From Capsicum annuum (taxonomy: Eukaryota > Streptophyta > Magnoliopsida > Solanales > Solanaceae): DNA of 64,000 nucleotides. A program made the position numbers and the translations under genes. Under the pieces are notes generated by a model. That model was not told the DNA's origin. It was given only the letters and a program-made list of their open reading frames with translations, and ran no database searches. Shown here in pieces: positions 55,491 to 64,000 of the stretch (its first letter is position 1; every line of letters starts with the position of its first letter). The DNA lies in the NCBI RefSeq assembly GCF_002878395.1, contig NW_025851322.1, forward strand, positions 441,712-505,711, in the 5' to 3' direction.

Positions 55491-57256
55491 AGCATTTTTG
55501 TATAAACCGTTAGAGCTAAAAAATTATAGCTTAGTCTCAAGGTTATTGAATAGACCCATAAGTATAGAATGTCATCTTTGAGCTAAGGGGAAGATGGTAG
55601 AATGAAGAACCAAATCAAGTTTTTAGAATTAGATTGTGATATATGTAAATAAGAGTTGTGATGAGATAGTGACCCCTTCTTACTCTAGAGTATTCCTTGG
55701 ATTTCAGTCATTATCATACCAAATTCATATCTTGCATGGGAGATCCATGCCAAAGGCCAATGCTTATACACTTTATGTATATTCAAGTTTATTCTCCACT
55801 TCTAGTAAGTAAGTAGCAGCTCTACTTATGCTTCAAAGTATGATCAATTCTCAAAAACTCATGATCCTAGTAAAATCAAATTTATACCATGTATGTCCCC
55901 AATATAAATTTCTTTAATGAATCCATGCCCTAATATTTTTTACCTCTAACCTCGGATAAGTGTCAATGTCTTGCACAATATTCTTTCTTTCTTCAGGTCT
56001 TTATGTGTTAACCCTTTAGTGACCTCTTTCTATGTTAACATAGTGGTGATGATATGGATAAGAAATAGTTTAGATGAGAGGGATTTGATGTTCCTCATTG
56101 AGAATTTGTTTTATGCTTTTTGATTAAGGTTAAAGGATGAAGGAATATTAAGGTAAATCTTTGGTATATGTCATAGCTAGTTGAGAATTTTGGGATGCAT
56201 TCTTAACCATAGTGGAAGAAAATTGTTGTTGATAGAGGTTTAGAGAATATGAGAAGTATGCCTTTATAGGTGTTTCCCTTAAAGTTCATATGTAGTTATA
56301 ATGATCAGCTTGAATGTGATGTTAGGAAGTAAGTGGAGGAATCCAATAGTAAGAGTTTAGAGTTAGTCGTTGAAGTGGTAAGGCATGTTATTCTTAGGGT
56401 GTGAGTTTTAGAAGAGACATGGAAGATTGAATCATGTGGTTTAGACTAGTATCATAGTTTAACATGTTGTATCTTGTGATTTCGAGTTAGGCTTGATCAT
56501 GGTTAGAGAATTTGGTTCAATTTACACTTTATTATATGGATTTATCAATGCGCATGTGAAAAGTTTTAAGTTGAATCAAATGAGTATGGTATTTAAGGGG
56601 AATTGTATAGTTGAGGAAGTATTTGAGAAGTGTTGCTATGCTTGAAAGAAAGAAGTTGCATTTCCTAAGGCCTAGTAATTCTGTCTTAGCTTATTATTCA
56701 TATGTTTATGTTCCATGCTATGGAGTTGTATCAATGTTGTGTTTCCCCTTAGTTAGATTTCTTATTCAGATTATACCTAAAATTCTTTGCTCTAAAATAT
56801 AATTAGAATTTCTTAGAAGAGTGTTAGAGAAATACTCCATTTAAGCATGGGCAGTCAGTATGATTCAGTCTGTATAGCCAAAAATCCATTACCTGTCAGA
56901 CAAACAAGTTCATCTAATTTTTCCTCTTTCCTATTCATGAGTTAATTCATTCACAACCATCTAAGTCGTAAATTCAGTTTAGTTCATACATCAGCTTCAG
57001 ATTCATATATTCAGTCATGATTCAGTCCATAAGTGTCCTGTGTATTATCTCAGCCTTATCACTGTTCTCATGTCAGTGCATATATTATAAAAATCAGCTC
57101 AATCCTGATATTCAGTTCATGTATCATGTTTCAGACTCAGTTATGCACTTATGTTCCAAGTTATGCATGTTCAGTAAAAGATCTTAGTTACCTTGGTACA
57201 GTACTCTCAGTCTTACCAATCTCATTCGAGGATGAATGTTCCCAAAGGGGAGATAT
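55491..57256 (+). other. Internal region of D, right part, with polypurine tract
   Basis: No Gag/Pol motif. 56480-56830 matches the reverse complement of element E (see there). 56860-57230 is rich in TTCAGT/TCAGTC repeats. Ends 'cattcgaggatgaatgttcc' and the polypurine tract AAAGGGGAGATAT (57244-57256) before the 3' LTR. The small frame at 57033-57344 overlaps the tract and LTR start and is not a gene. Confidence 0.7.
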
Positions 57257-59695
57257 TGTAATACCCCGTACTAATTCAAGCTTGTTTCAGCTCTTAGTTG
57301 TATACTTAAGGGGTTTAAGTCATGAAATTTTCACTAAGTGTTGAGGGACTTACTCACATTTTAACTCCCTTTTAACTTTGTGGATTTTCAAAATGGCCTT
57401 GCCGACCCCGACACATAAGTTTTTGAGCTGATTCATGTTCAAAAGAGTAAGTATCATATCTCAGGTGAGTTTTGGATCTTTCGGATGAGGATTGGACCCT
57501 GTTGGATTTCCAAAAATAGTAGCCCACCACGATTCCACCACATCACAGTGGCTATAGTGATGGGTATCTTAGCGCGTCGCGATAGAGTACAAAACAACAA
57601 TTTTCATTTTCCAGTAACTCACCGCGGTTAAACCACGTCGCGGTGAGTATAGCGATAAGGGAGTCACCACGTCGTAATGAGGCCTTAAACAACAGTATAG
57701 TTATGAATTTTAATTTCCAGTGGCAGTTTGGTCTTTTTCCACCTTACTAAATCATGAAAAGAAAAGATTTAACCCTATTCTAAGAATATTACACTCATTC
57801 CTCACTAAATTACTCTCCAAAAAAACCCTAATGCTTCAAGTTTAACTTCAAGAAATCGCAAGTTTCACCGTTCCTTTTTCAAGATAATCAAGAATTCAAG
57901 TTTTCGGGTTCAAGAATATCTAGAAGAATCTTCAAGAACATAATTAGGGATTCAAAGTTCAAGCTTTTACATCCAGTTAATCAAATATGGTATGTAGGGT
58001 TATGAACAAGGATACTTCTTTCAATCTTATACCCGAAACTAATTTTTAAAGATTAATTTGCATGAATTGGAATTTGGGTTCATACCTAAAGTAACTTGTT
58101 TTGAGTTGTGGATTTATAAAGTTACTGAAACATAAAAGACCATATTTGTCTTGATTTAAAGAATTCTCTTTTGTGATTTGAACACCATAAGTATGATTTG
58201 AGACATTGATTACAGATTTCCAATTGAGTTTAAGCATGATATTGTTGAAGTATTTCAAGAAGTATATTGAGCATGATGTTTTACTATGAATTTTCATAAC
58301 TTTAAAGAATGGGTTTTAAGCTCTAAGATTTCGTATTGATATTTCAAGAATATTATGATTTTAAGCCTCTTTGATGATTTTTTTACCAAGATTCAAGAAA
58401 GAATTGATCTTTTGATCCTAAACAAAGATAAGGAATCCACATTGTTCATATAGTTTGAGATTTAAATAAAAAGAAGCATAATTGGTTTTCATTATAAACC
58501 CTTATGTAATTTTAAGGTGAATTTTCTAAAGTTTTGAGTAACAAGTATGGGAGTAGTATTTACCACTGAATTAGGTATGATTCCAAGGTCTCATGCCCGA
58601 GAACTACGTGCCACTATAGGTTTAAAGTGTAAGCACCCATATTGGGTTAAGTGAGTGATCACTTAAGATAAGGTTCTATTTCGATGGCAATGGTAGAACA
58701 ACTCTCCCTAATATGGGTAGGACGTTGGACTCTATGACGGGTCACATGGTTTAAGTTGGTTAGAAGAACCTCCCAAAGTCCTTAATTCCTAATAGAAAAG
58801 ATTAGCAGAAAAGAAAAATAGAAAGGCTTTTAGAAACTAAGTGTAAAGGCTCATAATTTTATTCAGATATTGTTTTACATAAGTTATTAGTCTTGAGATT
58901 TGAGATTTTAGATTATAGATACAAAGGTGAGTCCTTTTACACTTAGCCTGTATGATTTGATAATAGACTTAACTTCAGTTCTACTTATTCCTCTAGAAGA
59001 AAGGCTAAAAGTACAACTTTTAGAACTAAGTGTTATGACTTATAAGATTTATACAATATGCTTTGTCATTCATGATTTACGATTTTTTGCTTTCAATTAT
59101 TCAAGCTAATGTGAGTTATTTACACTTAGCATGCATTCTTTATAAGCTATATGAACAATTGAGTTACTGTTTTACTTATCCATTCACCACAACATGATCA
59201 GTATATTCTAAAAGTATTGATCCACAAATGCGTCTATGTGCTACATTTTTTAATAATATAGGTACCAGTATAGTTGTAGTCCATATATCATGATCAGATA
59301 GTTGCAGATTCCAGCCAACAAATAATAAGTCTTTCTACTTTGGGGACTCAGTTAGAGGTTATTTATGTACTTTATTTTCTTACTCATTTGTATTTATTAG
59401 TGGTAGTTGGATTCACGTCCCATCTAAGTATAGTCAGTACAGTAGAGGTTTCATAGATTGTCAGTTGAACTAATGAATTTGATTCTAGTTTTGTTTTGTA
59501 TAAGTAGAGTTATTATCATTTTTATATAGCTTTGTATTGATCGAATTCAGAAAATATTAATATTCTGATTATTTCATTTAGATTTATGTAATTTATTTAG
59601 TTTCTCATGATTTATGCCAGTACAAGGGTCAGCTTGGGATCAAATGTGGTCCTTAGCACCATGTGATGACTAGGGGGTAGTCTCGGTCCGTTACA
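57257..59695 (+). repeat. 3' LTR of D
   Basis: 2439 bp, TGTAATACCCC… to …CCGTTACA. Uninterrupted version of the 5' LTR; palindromic block 57530-57690 ('ccacgtcgcggtgagtatag' type), donor-like GTATGTAGGG at 57990, 'gaactacgtgccactatagg' at 58602. Confidence 0.88.
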
Positions 59696-60540
59696 CTATC
59701 CCTTTTCAATTCCTCCTTATATATTGTATATAGTTGAGCATAAAAAATAGAAGGAACCAATGAAAGACTTATTAGATAAAGGTTTAATCAGACATAACAC
59801 ATCTTTATGGGTGGCTCCAATACTTTTCATGCATAAAAAAGTGGTTCCCTTTGATTGTTCATAGATTACCATCAGTTCTACAAATTCACAAACAAAAATA
59901 AGTATCTCATTCTCAAGATTGATAACTTATTCGACCAAATTCAAGGTGCTAATTGTTTCTTAGAGATATACCTCAGATCCAGCTATCATTAACTTTGAGT
60001 CAGAGAATGTGACATACTGAAGAAAACCATCAGAACTCTATATGATAACTATGAATTTGTTGTAATGCTTTTATAATAAATAATGCTCTTATAGCCATTA
60101 TGGACTTGTAGAATAGAGTGTTCAAGTAGTACTTGAAAATTTTGTCATTGTCTTAAAGATTACATCTTTATTTATTATTGGAGTAAGAATAACAATGGAA
60201 ACCATATAAGTATTGTCTTGCAGACTCTCAATGATCTCCAGCTATTTGCCAAGTTCATCAAGTGTCAATTCTTATTGAAAGTGACAACATTCCTTGGTCA
60301 CATTATTTTAGTTAGGGCATAGGTTTATCGTCATAAAACCAAAGCAATTAAGAAATAGACTAGACTCATCTTTCTATCTGACATTAGGAGTTTCTTAGGT
60401 TTAGTTGGTTACTATAGGAAGTTTTTTTTATTGATTTTCATATATTTCATTCACTTACATCCAGATTGACTTATAAAAATATCAAACTTAGGTGGTTTGA
60501 TTCTTGTGAGAAGATTTTTCAAAAGTTGAAGACTTGAATC
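59696..60540 (+). pseudogene. Element A2 RT, continued after D
   Basis: Starts with the second CTATC and resumes the RT protein: PIP..SIPPY, then a KTY-type worn 'DKGLI' stretch, HKK, worn DNLFDQIQGAN, RTLYDNYEFVVM, LQTLNDLQLFAKFIKCQFLLKVTTFLGHI and SDIRSFLGLVGYYRKF. Together with 26405-26447 it makes one RT domain. The catalytic region is degraded (reads around 60140-60180 as 'KDYIFIYYW'). Many stops and frameshifts. Confidence 0.78.
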
Positions 60541-61070
60541 ACCTCCACTCCAGTTTAGACTCTACCGAAGGGTTCAGATGGGTTTATTGTCTACTTTGAT
60601 TCTTCTAGAGTGGGCCTTGGTTGTGTGTTGATGTAACATGTTAAGGTTATAGTGTATGTCTCTATATAGCTTAAACATTATGAGAAGAATCACCCATCTC
60701 ATAATGTTGCATTGGCAGTGGTTTTTTTCCCCATAAAGATTTGGAGATATTTCTCCTCTAGATAACTTAAACCTTATGAGAAGAATCATTGAACTCATAA
60801 TTTTGAGTGGGCAATACTTTTTTTTACCTTAGAGATTTGGAGAAATTTTTTATGGAGTTTAGTGGATGTGTTTATCGATCACAAGTCTTAAGCATGTGTT
60901 CAGTTAAAAAGATCTAAATCTACGTTAGAAGAGATGGCTAGACTTGATAAAAGATTAATATATGAGCCTCTTTTAACATCCGAGTAAATCCCATGTGGTG
61001 GATAATGCTCTTAGCAGGCTTTCTAAGGGTATCATTGCTCATTTATGTAAGAAGAAATGATTGGTTCAAA
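60541..61070 (+). pseudogene. RNase H of A2, with a partial tandem duplication
   Basis: SDGFIVYF-like, SSRVGLGCVLM, then the block LKHYEKNHPSHNVALAVVFF..KIWRYF and a second copy LKPYEKNH.THN..WAI.FF.LEIWRNF about 105 bp later, then DVFIDHKS, RLDKRLIYEP and a worn 'VVDNALSRLSKG'. The duplicated block (about 60666-60760 and 60768-60860) lies exactly on the conserved [12 protein letters not shown] region. Confidence 0.75.
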
Positions 61071-61440
61071 ATGACCATAGAACTACGAGATTAGAGTTTG
61101 GTTGGTTAATTCAGCCATAGGTAGTGTCATAGTTCATAATCTTTTTAGTGGCAGAGATGAAGTAAAAGAGAGATAGAGATCGTACTATGCTTGAATTAAA
61201 AAATGCAGTCCAAAGTCAGAAGGTTGAGATTTTCTCTCGAGGGGAACATTATGTTCATTACTCACTAGGGACACCATATGGTCTCGATATGGATGAGTTG
61301 AGAACGAAGATACTGATATAAGCTCATAGTTTTTGGTATTATATTTACTCAAGTGATTTTAAGAGTATACACCTAAGTCTCATTATCTACACACATTTAG
61401 CTTAGTGTTAAGGACTTTTAAGCAAGGTTTTTTGTGGTGA
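61071..61440 (+). pseudogene. Integrase N-terminal remnant of A2
   Basis: Fragments LELKNAVQSQKVEIFSRG, YGLDMDELRTKIL, AHSFWYYIYSSDFKSI resemble the segment just before the integrase zinc domain (HGSRYSIHPG in relatives). The domain is not completed; A2 ends here without core, chromodomain or 3' LTR. Confidence 0.55.
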
Positions 61441-61693
61441 TGTGCACATTTAGTGATATTTGTGTAATTTTTTGCTAAGAATCATATTTATGTAGCTTAT
61501 AGTGCAACTGAATCTATACAAGAGTCAGAATGGCAAAGGGATGGGTAGACGAGAAAACTAGTTAAACTGACCTACACTATGCTAGTTCTTGTGTAGCTTT
61601 GTAAGCTTTGTGTATTTTATGATATAATTAATGTAGTGAGATATGGTAGGAGTCTATCTTAGTTTATTTAGATGATAAATGAATCTACACATT
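61441..61693. other. Unassigned
   Basis: AT-rich; nothing recognised. It could be the diverged continuation of A2. Confidence 0.4.
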
Positions 61694-61983
61694 TGACATG
61701 CCCCGAACTTCAAGCCATGTCTTATGGCACCTCAAGCACATATGTACCGGAGGTCGCGGCGAACCTAACTTAAACACCTCATCATATAATAGGAGCCGAA
61801 GGAACACCAATTCAAAAGTTAAGATCGTGGGATAATATCATAAGTCAACATTATATTCATAATAATAATAACTACACCCAAATTCACAGTTGTTCACAAT
61901 ACCTTTATAGAAAACCTAAGTCAATAGGTAAATATGTCAGGACAAGCCCCCGACTATAGTTAAACCAAGTCTTAAAGAGACTA

Positions 61984-63077
61984 AGGGCTCATTTGTTCGC
62001 ACTTAATGGAGGTCTGAATCTGAATGGTTCAGAGATTAGACCATTAAGTGCATTTATTTTTTATCAGGATTTTAGCTCTTAATAGGTCTGAATAGATCTT
62101 AATTATTCATATCTAGAATCAAGTCTTAATAGGTCTGAACAGGTATTCTGGTGTTGAATAATATTCACTGCCACTCTATTAATAATAATTAGTCACCACC
62201 TCTGCTACTGCCATCATTGTCAACCACCACCAACCACCTCCAGCATCACAACAACCATCAATAATAAATACCGCTACCAACCACTATTGTGAACTACTAC
62301 CACACCTTCTACCTTTATTATTTTAATTACATTTATTGCCACTACTGCCTTCAATAGCACCACCATCATCAACTATTACCGGCCAATACCTACTATCGAC
62401 CAACTCATCTATTACATCTACTACCACCACTACCTACCACTAATACATTGCAACCTCCATATATTCTTCAGTGGCCACCACCATTGTCACTAGTAACGCC
62501 ACCTTTACCATCACTTCAATCACTATCATCGCTATAATTTATTTCTCCTAACAACCATCTCCACTATCACAACTAAAAATATCTCCAACTAGCACACATT
62601 ATCAACCATCTTTCATTCATTTTTCAGCTATCATAATCAACACCTCCAACTACTAATATCAATCAACGTCACATCGAAACCACCACCACCACTATCAACC
62701 GTCATCATCATAACAGTCACTACAATACCAACCATCACAACTATCAGCAGTAACATTACTAATTATTAACATCAATTATTGTCACCACAACCACCATTAT
62801 AAATCATCTCAACTATCACTAAAAAACATAAATTTTTTTTTCAATCAAATAATAATTTATTAAATTACATACTTTTCTGATATATAATTATTTTTTATTT
62901 AAATTGTATTTTACATTTTATTATATATACAAATAATTTTTTTTGTACATTTAGATATTGAAAAACAAATTGTCTTAATCATTCAGCTTTCATATCTAGA
63001 GACAATATCTTAATCATTTAGACGTGCATTCAGATTCAGACATCTGAATCTTAAAAAAACAAATGTTGCCAAAGCCT
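61984..63077. mobile_element. hAT-like non-autonomous transposon, 1.09 kb, CAN-rich core
   Basis: Imperfect 8-bp duplication AGAGACTA (61976-61983) and AAAGATTA (63078-63085). Ends AGGGCTCATTTGTT and, inverted, AGGCTTTGGCAACATTTGTT; subterminal 'gtctgaatctgaatg' recurs inverted as 'cattcagattcagac'. The core (62150-62830) is a long run of ACC/ATC/AAC-type triplets. No transposase frame, so mobilised by another element if at all. Confidence 0.65.
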
Positions 63078-63539
63078 AAAGATTAGAAATAAGAGATTAA
63101 CAATTTTTGATTGTAACGAAGATCACCCCTTCAAGTCAATGCATGAACTGCCTGATCGTCTAATCACTGTGCAAGTAAAAAACAAGATGCTCCGGCCCTT
63201 ATGTCACGTGGGGATATAGAGTCCGAAGATAGTTAACGGTTAGAATTCTAGCATGTAACTCAAGGATATGTGATAAAGTACATCATCAAACAACAACAAC
63301 CAATATATCACATTGTGTCACGTTCATACATTTAACTATACATATAGATATTCTTACATGCCAATCAATATATCAAGGCTCATCAACATTCTCAACATTC
63401 ATTCATTATGGATGAAATGGGGGACTCGGATCCTCCAAACTTATAGGTTCAACATTTCACACTATGCATAGAAATCTAATCACAATCATATATACTTAGA
63501 AGAAGGACTTATACTATGCTTACTCATCCATTAATCAAG

Positions 63540-63890
63540 GACTTTAACCATATGGAAAATCATTCAAACAAAAGGGATCTAGCCATACACACATCCAATT
63601 TGACATAGGACCTCAGCCATATGTCCACACATTCAAATGGGCATGGGACTTTGACCTGATTCTCCCACATTAGGCAAGGGACACTAAAATCATGCCATAA
63701 TTGGACTTTAACAACAAGACGTTCCATTCGGTGAGGTTCTCTAACGTTAAGAGATCTCTTTAAACAAGGGACTTTAACCTCATGCATTTTCATTGGGCAA
63801 GGGACATTGACCTCCAAGACTCTTCTTAAAGAAAGGGAATTTGAACTGAAGCCATTTATAAGGCAAGAGACTTTTATCTCAAGCCATCAC
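63540..63890 (-). repeat. Degenerate tandem repeat with 'caagggactttaacctcat' motif
   Basis: About seven or eight diverged units of roughly 40-60 bp (near 63540, 63605, 63645, 63675, 63705, 63765, 63800 and 63860) with 'gggac(a/t)tt(g/a)a(c/a)c'. Read on the minus strand they give a frame with repeated VKVPC; this is a by-product of the repeat, not a protein gene. Confidence 0.65.
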
Positions 63891-64000
63891 AACCATAATT
63901 AGTTGACATTTAAGACTTTTCCCTATGCCTATGAATCACCATCCTTTCAATAAAACATTTTAAGGACTTTATCCATTTTAAAAAATTCAACATTATTTAT

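Larger units (their letters stand above)
26448..59695 (+). mobile_element. Element D: non-autonomous (LARD-like) LTR retrotransposon carrying five levels of insertions
   Basis: 5-bp target duplication CTATC at 26443-26447 and 59696-59700. The 5' LTR begins TATAATATTCC (TG changed to TA) and the 3' LTR TGTAATACCCC; both share the following 'tactaattc' and 'ttaaggggtttaag' phrases. With insertions removed D is about 8.1 kb: LTRs of 2.37 and 2.44 kb, internal region of about 3.3 kb. No gag or pol can be read in the internal part, which is nevertheless similar to that of element E. Insertions: solo LTR B, element E, a Mutator-like transposon and, inside that, element F. Confidence 0.85.
61694..64000 (-). 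repeat. LTR of a further family (H), minus strand, runs off the window
   Basis: The left end 'tgacatgccccgaacttcaa' looks like the reverse of an LTR terminus (…GGGGCATGTCA). 'aacaagatgctccggccctt' and 'ggatcctccaaacttatagg' are typical of such LTRs. Interrupted at 61984-63077 by a small transposon. The rest lies outside. Confidence 0.5.

Noticed and set aside
57033..57344. 103-codon plus-strand frame
   Set aside because: Crosses the polypurine tract and the LTR border of D; composition is that of the TTCAGT-rich 3' region.
63560..63817. 85-codon minus-strand frame with VKVPC repeats
   Set aside because: By-product of a degenerate tandem repeat in an LTR.
1..64000. A new defence, biosynthetic or other multi-gene system
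   Set aside because: Every stretch with coding character belongs to gypsy-type gag-pol; no cluster of non-transposon genes can be read in any frame.

Overview
The window looks like heterochromatic plant nuclear DNA. It is AT-rich and has no intact gene, and nearly all of it is decayed Ty3/gypsy LTR retrotransposons inserted into one another. Most belong to chromoviruses of the Tekay/Del type, recognised by gag-PR-RT-RH-IN order, a C-terminal chromodomain, an initiator-Met-tRNA primer site TGGTATCAGAGC and LTRs of 2.0-3.3 kb. The sequence style resembles Solanaceae (pepper/tomato relatives), but that is an impression from memory. All domain calls come from translation by eye. I found no host gene, tRNA, rRNA or CRISPR array.

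Layout. 1-7800: element A1 (+), a decayed chromovirus whose two LTRs do not match. 7801-8401: a piece of Athila/Tat-type reverse transcriptase. 8402-15800: element B1 (-), a chromovirus with its 5' LTR cut short. 15961-18023: a probable solo LTR of family A. 18024-23285: remains of an Athila/Tat-like element (+) whose protease reading frame is split by a solo LTR (20554-22644). 23286-26447 and 59696-61440: element A2 (+), a chromovirus whose RT domain is split by a 33-kb insertion. That insertion is element D (26448-59695), flanked by the perfect target duplication CTATC. D carries a 3.8-kb solo LTR of family B inside its 5' LTR (TSD TCACC; two 100-N gaps), the related element E (34156-43438, -) in its internal region, and a Mutator-like DNA transposon (43444-55480) that itself carries chromovirus F (44733-53529). 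61694-64000: an LTR of another family (-) with a 1.1-kb hAT-like non-autonomous element inside it.

How the parts relate. The nesting order gives relative ages: Athila remnant, then A2, then D, then E, then the Mutator-like element, then F. D and E share a roughly 3.3-3.9 kb internal region that shows no gag or pol, so they look like a non-autonomous (LARD-like) family using the enzymes of coding relatives such as F. Their LTR downstream halves, primer site and leader resemble those of the coding families.

The most notable signal is one no standard annotation would list. Almost every LTR here, across families that otherwise differ, carries a splice-donor-like AG|GTATGTGGG motif at the same place in the LTR. 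The three recognisable gag starts are preceded at once by an acceptor-like ACAG. This suggests a conserved 5'-UTR intron of about 1.9 kb that runs from inside the 5' LTR, across the primer site, to the gag start. Other shared LTR modules are short hairpins, iterated hairpin arrays and promoter-proximal GC-rich palindromes.
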